From positions 248,001 through 312,000 of the forward strand of contig NZ_JAHXBN010000012.1 of assembly GCF_019924045.1 (NCBI RefSeq): 64,000 nucleotides of DNA. Reading direction: 5' to 3'. The translations under genes and the position numbers were made by a program. Position 1 is the stretch's first letter; the number at the start of each line of letters is the position of its first letter. Of this stretch, positions 36,401-42,534 are shown one piece after another. This DNA comes from Dyadobacter fermentans (GTDB lineage Bacteria > Bacteroidota > Bacteroidia > Cytophagales > Spirosomataceae). The notes under the pieces were generated by a model. The model ran no database searches, was not told the DNA's origin, and saw only the letters and a list, made by a program, of their open reading frames with translations.

Positions 36401-36746
36401 TTCGGAGTCGCAACCGGGTGATGGGCATGTGTACCGCGCCTCACGCGGAGGGACGCAAAGCAACAGTACGCGTTTGTCGACCTTTTATTTGCAGGACGGC
36501 TCATTCCTGAGATGTACCAACCTGACATTGGGCTACAACATGAACAGCATCGGCAGCCTGACCAATAATGCCATCAGTGCATTGCGTGTGTATGTGGGTG
36601 TGGACAATGCTTTCACCTTGACCAAATACCTGGGCTACAACCCGGAGGTGGATTACAACAACGGGGCGAACCTGACGCCAGGTGTCGACTATGGAAAATA
36701 CCCGCTCGTGCGTGCCTACAACATCGGTGCCCGTATTACATTTTAA
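33414..36746 (+). CDS. SusC/RagA family TonB-linked outer-membrane protein
   Basis: Outer-membrane nutrient channel of 1110 aa. It has a signal peptide (about 28 residues), a carboxypeptidase-D regulatory-like domain (about 35-115; VTGKVVDETGQPLLGVTV), the SusC motif NEFVAVGYSTMRKSDLTG (about 118-135), a plug with SIDILKDAASAAIYGSRAAGG, and a barrel to the final NIGARITF (terminal Phe). The MRKSDLTGAISSVKAKEL pattern is typical of RagA-type members paired with SusD_RagB. Its SusD partner starts 12 bp downstream. An in-frame ATG upstream at 33342 lacks a signal peptide, hence the choice of 33414. Substrate unknown. Confidence 0.93.
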   Translation: MKKLILPIVPLVMTGILVFSPGRHAVASGKGRMMLERPARVLTVTGKVVDETGQPLLGVTVLEKGTNKGTVTDAAGTFSIDAGSGATLVFSFVGFIAQEVVVSGNAPLAVTLKENAMMLNEFVAVGYSTMRKSDLTGAISSVKAKELNLSTPTVGQALVGKVAGVQISQVSGAPYVGTKIRVRGVGSVNASSDPLYVIDGYPAGNDVFINPNDIESIDILKDAASAAIYGSRAAGGVVLITTKRGKEGKGRLEYEYQFGVNQLSKKVDLLNASEFGQLMIDGRNASYRDLMVNGGKTWNDGMYSDDNATRIKNVGNAGSVSIPTDLYDFANQKLITPKYDTDWQDELYRNAPVHRHNISFSGGKNGLRYAISGGQLNQQGIILSTGQHRTNFRTNLDADVNKKLKVGANLAFTYNTNREVQEGRFDKGPILGALIYMPIFKAYNEDGSLAKNEAASLSSAYGYQSIENPVALATETHINRRGQRGTFSGFATYEIIPDLNFKVNLGLQTYNEKYEFYAPTSLSSGANPPGSPQAIAAANAVSQMTTQMDKLAEFTLNYKKQLGKHSIDGLVGYTAQENNRDIVSVTARGFSNDRIEEITGKGADATLFALNTGTDQTGKVNWTLLSYLARAAYNYDGKYYLTATFRTDGSSRFGPNNRWGNFPSVSAGWNISNEEFYKNALGNTSTLKLRASWGLSGNNNIGNYNFLQTMAAPGGVVYGNGSVNTALWATGIKDLNLGWESTSQYNFGADLGLFNDRLSIMANYYISRSFNLLFNQPLSAISGASTILTNLRNSKVQNKGIDLQVDARVISTKDFDLNIAGNISVNRNKVLDMGGASTIITNGAERSYLTHITQEGQPIGMFYGFKVKGMVREKDMENIAADNAVYNSSTQSFPAGYQLKGPARSTASTNPLRPGDLYFEDVNNDGVVNDADKRVIGSPHAKFTYGFAITASYKNFDFSSSFNGTYGNKVLDGQDYYLYNMEGSGNQYAKVANRYRSESQPGDGHVYRASRGGTQSNSTRLSTFYLQDGSFLRCTNLTLGYNMNSIGSLTNNAISALRVYVGVDNAFTLTKYLGYNPEVDYNNGANLTPGVDYGKYPLVRAYNIGARITF

Positions 36747-36758
36747 GTAGCAGAAGAG

Positions 36759-38300
36759 ATGATCAAGCGTAAATACACTTTCAATACATTGTTTTCAGCA
36801 TTCGGACTGGTGGTCCTCGCGGGATGTTCCAACGATTTCCTCGATCAGGAAAACCCGAATGCAGTGTCGGCGCCTACTTTCTACCGGACGCAAGACGACC
36901 TGGCCCTGGCCGTGAATGGGATCTACAACTCGCTGCGCGATGGCAACGGTATCGGGGAAAACAGCGGGCTGTTCAGCGAGGAACGTTCGGACAATACCGG
37001 TCGTAACGACAATCAGTCGAATGCGGGCGAGCCGTTCCAGTTCAACGACTTTTCGCTGCTGCCCAGCAACACTTACCTGAAAAGCCATTGGCTGACGCTG
37101 TTTCAGATGGTAACGCGTTGTAACCAGGTGCTCGCTGGTATCGAGCGTGTAACTTTCACCGATGCCAACCTCAAAGAGCAGTACAAGGCGGAGGCGAAAT
37201 TTATCCGGGCATTGACCTACTTCCATCTCGTGCGCAAATGGGGCGATGTGCCTTTGGTTACCAAAGAACTGCTCAGCACCGACGAGGTAACCGCCGCCAC
37301 TTTCCGCGAGAAGCAGGATGTGGTGTACAACCAAATCGCGCAGGACCTGAAAGATGCCGTAGCTTCGACGCTACCAGACAAACAGACTGCGAATACCAAG
37401 GGTAAAGTCACCAAAAATGCCGCCAATGCATTGTTGGGCCAGGTGTACCTCACGATGGCAACCACATTGGATGCCGCGAACCGCACCACAAACCTGAATG
37501 AAGCGAAGAAATACCTGACGGCTTCGTACAACCTTCGCTCGTTCGGCGAGTTGAAGGAAGTTCCTTATGCGGATGTATTCGATGTGGCTAAGAAGTCGAC
37601 AAATGCAGAGATTATTTTCCAGGTGGTGAACAAGCAAGGAGATATCAACTTCTCGTCTTCGATCGCCCGTAACAACCAGGCGAAAGGAGAGACGATCAAT
37701 TCATTGTTCGCATCGTCGGGTTCGGGGGGTAATGTTACACCTGACCTCGTACAGGATTATGAGGAAGGTGATGTGAGAAAAGACTTTTCGATCAAATTTG
37801 CCAACGATCCGATCGTCAAGGACTATTTTATTACCAAATACCGCGACGCCAGCTCGGCAGCGACCACCAACGGCTACGGCGGCAACGACTGGATCCTGAT
37901 CCGCTACGCCGACGTGATCCTGATGCTCGCCGAAGTGAATATGCAACTGGGCGACGAGCCGGCCGCAATCGGTTTCCTTGATCAGGTCCGTGAGCGTGCG
38001 GGCCTGCCTAAATATGCAGTTTCCAAAGCCAATGCCGATTACGCAGCCAAGTATCCAACCTTGAAACTCGCTATCCTGCACGAACGCCGGGCGGAACTTG
38101 CATTCGAAAACCATCGCTGGTTCGATTTGCTGCGCTTTTTCACGACCGACGAGCTCGTGGCTTATTTCAAAAGCAAAAAGCAGGAGAATTTCGGTATTGC
38201 GAAACTCAGCAACTTTGGCAAAAAAGACCGTTACTATCCGATTCCGTTTGACGAAACCAAGCTGAACCCGGAGAAAATGTACCAGAACGAAGGTTACTAA
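36759..38300 (+). CDS. SusD/RagB family nutrient-binding lipoprotein
   Basis: Surface lipoprotein of 513 aa, lipobox VVLAGC (Cys 23), forming the lid of the upstream SusC. It opens NDFLDQENPNAVSAPTFYRT, the usual SusD start with TPR-like helices (LALAVNGIYNSLRDG), and contains YHLVRKWGDVPLVTKE and YADVILMLAEVNMQLGD, and the C-terminal SusD_RagB region with RRAELAFENHRWFDLLRF and YPIPFDETKLNP, hallmarks of the family. It is separated from SusC by 12 bp. A terminator hairpin lies 22 bp after the stop. It belongs to the classical RagB group, unlike the SusD-like_2 protein at 24229. Confidence 0.94.
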   Translation: MIKRKYTFNTLFSAFGLVVLAGCSNDFLDQENPNAVSAPTFYRTQDDLALAVNGIYNSLRDGNGIGENSGLFSEERSDNTGRNDNQSNAGEPFQFNDFSLLPSNTYLKSHWLTLFQMVTRCNQVLAGIERVTFTDANLKEQYKAEAKFIRALTYFHLVRKWGDVPLVTKELLSTDEVTAATFREKQDVVYNQIAQDLKDAVASTLPDKQTANTKGKVTKNAANALLGQVYLTMATTLDAANRTTNLNEAKKYLTASYNLRSFGELKEVPYADVFDVAKKSTNAEIIFQVVNKQGDINFSSSIARNNQAKGETINSLFASSGSGGNVTPDLVQDYEEGDVRKDFSIKFANDPIVKDYFITKYRDASSAATTNGYGGNDWILIRYADVILMLAEVNMQLGDEPAAIGFLDQVRERAGLPKYAVSKANADYAAKYPTLKLAILHERRAELAFENHRWFDLLRFFTTDELVAYFKSKKQENFGIAKLSNFGKKDRYYPIPFDETKLNPEKMYQNEGY

Positions 38301-38321
38301 AACCTGAACCGGACTATTATC

Positions 38322-38354
38322 AGCCCTGTGCCACAGAAGCGCAGGGCTTTTTGT
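38322..38354 (+). terminator. Rho-independent terminator after susD
   Basis: AGCCCTG (38322-38328) pairs with CAGGGCT (about 38342-38348), extended by GC pairs in the stem, followed by TTTTTG. Confidence 0.8.
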
Positions 38355-38366
38355 TGTGTCGCATAT

Positions 38367-38374
38367 TATATTTG
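38367..38374 (+). promoter_or_regulatory. -7 box of the Crp-type regulator gene
   Basis: TATATTTG fits TAnnTTTG and ends 24 bp before the ATG at 38399. The region upstream is taken up by the susD terminator, so no separate -33 box is visible. Confidence 0.4.
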
Positions 38375-38398
38375 AAATGATATTCTAAAAAAAGCACC

Positions 38399-38971
38399 AT
38401 GCCGCAGCGCCTTATCTCGGTCCTTCAACTTACCCATGCGATTCCTTACGCAGATCAGGAAACGATCCTGAATGCATTTGCCATGCGGCAGTTCCGGGAG
38501 GGTGATGTGTTATTCAAAGGCGGGAAGATTTGCCAGGAAATGTTTTTTGTACTGAATGGCGTGCTGCGCATTATGGTCACCAACGAAAAAGGCAACGAGG
38601 TAACGCATTACTTTTTGAAGGAAAATCAGTTTTGCACGATCCTGAATAGCTTCAATAACCACGTGACGGCGCACGAGCGCATTTGCGCCGCGTGCAACGT
38701 GCAGGTACTGAGTATTACCAAGGCCGATTTGTGGGCGCTTTACACCCGCGTGCCTTATCTGAAAACGGTGATAGACACGATCACTAACCAGACGCTGCTG
38801 GAAAAGATCCAGATCCGTAACGCGTATCTCGGTCAGGATTCAGCTAAACGGTATCACCAATTTCTCGCGCGCCAGGCCGATATCGCCACACGGGTGCCGC
38901 TTTCCGACGTTGCCTCTTACCTTGGCATTACGCCGCAGTCGCTTAGCCGCATTCGGAAGAATTTGCGCTGA
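38399..38971 (+). CDS. Crp/Fnr family transcriptional regulator
   Basis: Regulator of 190 aa: cyclic-nucleotide-binding-like beta-roll (about 15-115, FREGDVLFKGGKICQEMFFVLNGVLRI) and a C-terminal winged helix with DVASYLGITPQSLSRIRK (about 168-187). There are no Fnr-type cysteine clusters and the nucleotide-binding RXA element is not obvious, as in most Bacteroidota members that sense unknown ligands. It is 79 bp upstream of an unusual SDR gene on the same strand; whether it controls that gene cannot be decided. The start ATG 38399 is 24 bp after a -7 box. Confidence 0.88.
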   Translation: MPQRLISVLQLTHAIPYADQETILNAFAMRQFREGDVLFKGGKICQEMFFVLNGVLRIMVTNEKGNEVTHYFLKENQFCTILNSFNNHVTAHERICAACNVQVLSITKADLWALYTRVPYLKTVIDTITNQTLLEKIQIRNAYLGQDSAKRYHQFLARQADIATRVPLSDVASYLGITPQSLSRIRKNLR

Positions 38972-39050
38972 AAAACCGTTTTTACCATTTGTTAAGTGCT
39001 TTGGCAGCCCGGTAAGGGAGATTTGTATTGTCAAAAATAAATCGGTACAA

Positions 39051-39791
39051 ATGGAAACTTCGAATTCAGTATTCTCTCTCAATGGTAAAAAAGTAGTGAT
39101 TCTGGGCGGCAGCTCGGGACTTGGGTTAGCTACTGCCCAGGCGGCAGCCGCAGAAGGCGCAAGGGTGATCATCGTATCGAGCAATGCGGCGCGGTTGCAA
39201 AATGCCGTAGCAGAATTGCCGGGTAATGGCTTCGGTATGCAATGCAATCTTTCCGACGAAGCTTCCGTAAAGCAGCTGTTTGAAGAAATCGGCACATTGG
39301 ATCACTTGGTTTTCACAGCGGGCGAAAGCCTTTTGTTAAGCAAAATCGCCGACACGGAAGTTGCTACGGCCCGCGCGTTTTTCGATCTCCGTTATTGGGG
39401 CGCTTTTACGGCAGTTAAGTATGCGGCGCCGAGGATCAATGCGGGCGGCTCGATCGTGCTCACGGGGGGGATCGTGAGCACGCGCCCGAACGCGGGCTGG
39501 TCCATAGGCGCGAGTATTTGTGCAGCGATGGATGGTTTTACCCGGGCTATGGCCGTGGAATTGGCACCGGTTCGCGTGAACCTGGTTTCTCCCGGCGTAA
39601 TCCGTACGAATTTGTGGTCGTCGATGGCGGAAGCGGAGCGTGATGCATTCTACGGGCAGGTCGCGGCTGCGTTACCCGTGCGCCATGTGGGCGAGGCCGG
39701 GCAGGTGGCGCAAACCTATATTTACCTTATGAAACAGCCTTTTGCCACTGGGCAAATCCTTGTTACCGACGGCGGCGCCGTGCTTGTCTGA
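39051..39791 (+). CDS. SDR family protein lacking the catalytic Tyr and Lys
   Basis: Rossmann-fold short-chain dehydrogenase/reductase, 246 aa, with a dinucleotide-binding motif GGSSGLG at 19-25 (usually TGxxxGxG), FTAGE around 88-92 (NAG position) and NLVSPGVIRTNLW. The catalytic YxxxK motif, expected at about 152-156 in SIGASICAAM, is missing: the Tyr and Lys positions are both Ile, and the catalytic Ser strand reads IVLTGG. So it binds NAD(P) by fold but probably does not catalyse by the usual mechanism. Many family members with degenerate motifs exist; the function here is unknown. ATG 39051 starts just before the first beta-strand. Confidence 0.85.
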   Translation: METSNSVFSLNGKKVVILGGSSGLGLATAQAAAAEGARVIIVSSNAARLQNAVAELPGNGFGMQCNLSDEASVKQLFEEIGTLDHLVFTAGESLLLSKIADTEVATARAFFDLRYWGAFTAVKYAAPRINAGGSIVLTGGIVSTRPNAGWSIGASICAAMDGFTRAMAVELAPVRVNLVSPGVIRTNLWSSMAEAERDAFYGQVAAALPVRHVGEAGQVAQTYIYLMKQPFATGQILVTDGGAVLV

Positions 39792-39810
39792 GCATCCTGC
39801 GATCATACAT

Positions 39811-40569
39811 TCAGCCTACGACCTCCAAATGCAGCCCACTTTGCTGCAATGCCGTGATTTTTGCGGAATCCACATGGGAGTCGGTAATGAGGGTGTGAAT
39901 GGCCGAGAGTTCGGCAAACTTTACATAACTATCCCTGCCGATTTTGGTAGCGTCGCAAAGCAGCATTACCTGTCCTGCATTGCGGATAAATGCTGTGGTA
40001 ATGGTCGATTCGAGTTCGCTGTGCGCGGTGAGGCCGTTTTCTGCGGACAGGCCATCCACGCCGATGAACGCCTTGTGCGCATGATAGCCATGTATATGCT
40101 GAACGGCTTTATCGCCATGACTGGCCTTCCGGGCTTTGTTGAGTTCGCCGCCGATCAGGTTGATCTGGATCGAAGGCACATCGATCAGCTCGGCCAGAAT
40201 GGGGAGTGAATTGGTAATCACGCGAATGCTTTTCTTCTTCAAAAAACGGCACATCTGAAACACGGTACTGCCGCAATCGAGGAAGATAATGTCGCCATCC
40301 TGCACGTAAGAGGCTGCTTTTTCCGCGATCCGCTCTTTGACGTAGTTATTCACCCCCGATTTCTCCGAAAACCCGGTCAGTATCGGGTTTTCCATTTTCA
40401 TCGCGCCTCCGTGCGTACGCAGGAGTAGTCCTTCGTCTGCGATATCTCCCAGGTCGCGGCGTATCGTTGCCGGCGATGCGTCCAGTATTTCGGCCAGTTC
40501 GAATACGGTGAGGCTTCCGGCATCGTCCAGCGCGGTGAGAATTTTTTTCTTGCGTTCTTGAAAGTTCAT
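39811..40569 (-). CDS. DeoR/GlpR family transcriptional regulator
   Basis: Regulator of 252 aa. The N-terminal DeoR helix-turn-helix is RKKILTALDD, then SLTVFELAEILDASPATIRRDL (residues about 18-45) followed by LLRTHGGAM, the DeoR signature. The C-terminal DeoRC sensor domain (about 75-230) has DGDIIFLDCGSTVFQM and the LNLIGGELN motif for a phosphosugar ligand. It is transcribed divergently from the DUF4406 gene. Between them lies the 36-bp palindrome at 40586-40621, 16 bp in front of this gene's ATG, which fits autoregulation. Confidence 0.92.
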   Translation of the reverse strand: MNFQERKKKILTALDDAGSLTVFELAEILDASPATIRRDLGDIADEGLLLRTHGGAMKMENPILTGFSEKSGVNNYVKERIAEKAASYVQDGDIIFLDCGSTVFQMCRFLKKKSIRVITNSLPILAELIDVPSIQINLIGGELNKARKASHGDKAVQHIHGYHAHKAFIGVDGLSAENGLTAHSELESTITTAFIRNAGQVMLLCDATKIGRDSYVKFAELSAIHTLITDSHVDSAKITALQQSGLHLEVVG

Positions 40570-40585
40570 CGTAAATAATTACTTT

Positions 40586-40621
40586 TGATCAAATTTAATC
40601 AAAATTGATTAAATTTGATCA
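40586..40621. promoter_or_regulatory. 36-bp palindrome, putative DeoR operator
   Basis: The segment pairs with its own reverse complement at 34 of 36 positions; only the central pair mismatches. The half-site reads TGATCAAATTTAATCAAA. It contains the four TGAT/ATCA-like repeats common in DeoR/GlpR operators. It is placed in the divergent region between the DeoR gene and the DUF4406 gene, next to the DeoR start and 92 bp before the DUF4406 ATG. Binding by the adjacent DeoR protein is an inference. Confidence 0.75.
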
Positions 40622-40713
40622 GTTTTGTCGGCTTTGAATGGCATTACTGTGCATCAAAAGTAGCATATCTGATCATTTTTAATAAAATCATTTCATTTAA
40701 ATCACATTTAGCC

Positions 40714-41079
40714 ATGCGTGGATTAATGATCCTGGTTGCCGGACCGTATCGGTCGGGGACGAATGACGACCCCGCTTTAATGCGTAAAAATCTCGATAAA
40801 CTCGAATCGGTGACGTTGCAGTTGTTCCGTGCCGGGCACTTGCCGGTGATCGGGGAATGGGTGGCGTTGCCGCTGCTCAAACTCGCCGGTTCCAAAGTGC
40901 CGGGCGACGCACCTTATGAAGAGATTTTATATCCGGTGGCGGGTCGTCTGCTGCAAAAATGCGATGCGATTCTCAGGTTGGAAGGAGAGTCAAAAGGGGC
41001 CGACGAAGACGTCCGAATCGGGCGGGAGCGCGGGTTGCAGATTTTCTATAACCTCGCCGACGTACCCGGTTGCGGGTGA
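40714..41079 (+). CDS. DUF4406 domain protein
   Basis: Soluble 121-aa protein resembling the DUF4406 family, which is distantly related to nucleoside 2-deoxyribosyltransferases. It starts with ILVAGPYRSGT, the family's nucleotide-binding-like opening, then AGHLPVIGEWVALPLL, AGRLLQKCDAILRLEGESKGADEDVRIGRERGLQI, whose S-x-G-A-D-x3-R segment is conserved. Members remain functionally uncharacterised; a sugar-nucleotide or nucleoside substrate is possible, which would suit a phosphosugar-sensing DeoR regulator next door. The start ATG 40714 fits the family. The gene ends 1 bp from the stop of the convergent histidine kinase. Confidence 0.8.
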   Translation: MRGLMILVAGPYRSGTNDDPALMRKNLDKLESVTLQLFRAGHLPVIGEWVALPLLKLAGSKVPGDAPYEEILYPVAGRLLQKCDAILRLEGESKGADEDVRIGRERGLQIFYNLADVPGCG

Positions 41080-42444
41080 TCAGAGCAAATTAGGCTGGCG
41101 GGCTTTGTTTTTGTCGAACATCGGTACCGAAATGTAGAAACAAGTTCCGGATCCCGGGATGCTTTCCAGCCAGATTTTTCCCTTCTGGGCCTTGATAAAC
41201 TCCATGCAGAGCATCAGGCCCAGACCAACCCCTTTCTCGTTATTAGTACCGAAGGTCGATTCGACATTGAGTGAAAATACCGACTGCTGTTTTTCCCATG
41301 ACATCCCAATGCCGTCGTCCTGCACGGAAATAAGGCAGTTGTTGCCCTGGGCTTCGGCTTTCACCATAATATGACCGTCTACGCCGGTGAACTTGATAGC
41401 ATTTCCCACGATGTTCCGCAGGATGAGTTGCATCATATCGCTGTCGGCATATATGCTGGCGGAAGGATCGAAATAATAATCCAGGGTGATGTTTTTCCGG
41501 GCCGCAATGTTGCGTTCCAGGTTCATTGTGGGTTCAAAAAGCGATTGCACATTCAGGTATTCCAGATGTGCCGAAACCCCATGCAGCTGCGATTTAGACC
41601 AGTCCAGCAGCTTTGAGAGCATGGCCAGCGTGTTTTTGGTCGAATTGAGGAGTTCGTTTTCGATGTCGAGCTTTTGTTCTTCTTCCAGCTCGTGTTGGGT
41701 AAGCAGTTCCAGGAAGTTCTGGATGCTGGCCAGCGGCGAGCGCAAATCGTGCGCGACAATGGACATTAGCTTGTTTTTCTCGGCATTCAGCTTTTCGAGC
41801 TCTTCATTTTGCTTGATAATCTGAGCGTTCTGCAACTCGATCGCCTTCGATTTTTCCAGAGTGGATAGTTTTTCGCTTTCATAACTTCCCCTGATATAAT
41901 GAATGCAGAAATAGGTGATCGCCGCAACCACCGCGTAGGCCGACATGTGGTCGACAAACCGGTTGGATCGCGTAGTGTACGTATCCGGCACCAGGTGAGG
42001 ATAGTAGAATTCGATGAGATTGAGGATGATCAGTACCGTGACGTTGATCGGGATCCACACTTTATACTGATCGGCAGGGCTGATGGCGATGCTGAGCAGC
42101 AGGAAAAGCAGGAAGAATAGGTCGGTAGGCCCGCGCAGGCCTGAGTTGAGGAAATAGTTGACCAGGAAAAGCGACAGACCAACAATATTAGCTATCAATG
42201 TGCTGATACTGATCATGTTCTTGAAGCGGGATGCATAGTACAGCGCCACCGTGATCAGCAGCACGATAAGACTGGCCAAGGCTATTTTTGGCAGTCCTAT
42301 CGCATAGTTGAACGGTACATTATAAAGCAGTGCAAAGGTTGATATCAGGCATACCGAATGGAATATGCGGGCATTCATCGGGAACACAGATGGGTCACCG
42401 GATAAATTGATCCATGTCCGATAGATTGAATCTTTGAGAGGCAA
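41080..42444 (-). CDS. Membrane histidine kinase (7TM-like sensor)
   Basis: Sensor kinase of 454 aa. Several hydrophobic segments in residues about 25-190 (ISTFALLYNVPFNYAIGL; FLVNYFLNS; LFFLLFLLLSIAI; AYAVVAAITYFCIHYI) form a multi-pass sensor, followed by a short coiled coil, HisKA with H near 231 (SIVAHDLRSPLAS) and HATPase_c ([19 protein letters not shown] preceded by NEKGVG). No response regulator lies beside it. The first codon at 42444 is TTG; the first ATG would be at 42378, but that would remove the conserved DPSVFP stretch before the first helix. A near-perfect promoter lies at 42467-42499. Confidence 0.87.
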   Translation of the reverse strand: MPLKDSIYRTWINLSGDPSVFPMNARIFHSVCLISTFALLYNVPFNYAIGLPKIALASLIVLLITVALYYASRFKNMISISTLIANIVGLSLFLVNYFLNSGLRGPTDLFFLLFLLLSIAISPADQYKVWIPINVTVLIILNLIEFYYPHLVPDTYTTRSNRFVDHMSAYAVVAAITYFCIHYIRGSYESEKLSTLEKSKAIELQNAQIIKQNEELEKLNAEKNKLMSIVAHDLRSPLASIQNFLELLTQHELEEEQKLDIENELLNSTKNTLAMLSKLLDWSKSQLHGVSAHLEYLNVQSLFEPTMNLERNIAARKNITLDYYFDPSASIYADSDMMQLILRNIVGNAIKFTGVDGHIMVKAEAQGNNCLISVQDDGIGMSWEKQQSVFSLNVESTFGTNNEKGVGLGLMLCMEFIKAQKGKIWLESIPGSGTCFYISVPMFDKNKARQPNLL

Positions 42445-42466
42445 GATGTGTAGGGTTTCTTTCCTA

Positions 42467-42499
42467 CAAATATAACGTACGTATTTTCATTAAACACAA
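42467..42499 (-). promoter_or_regulatory. Bacteroidota-type promoter of the histidine kinase gene
   Basis: On the minus strand TATATTTG (42467-42474) is the -7 box and TTG (42497-42499) the -33 element with 22 bp between. The leader after it contains a GTAGG/CCTAC hairpin before the TTG start. Upstream at 42506-42519 lies the AATTAATATTAATT palindrome. Confidence 0.6.
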
Positions 42500-42534
42500 G
42501 TAGAATTAATATTAATTGGCGTGTGGAGATCTAT

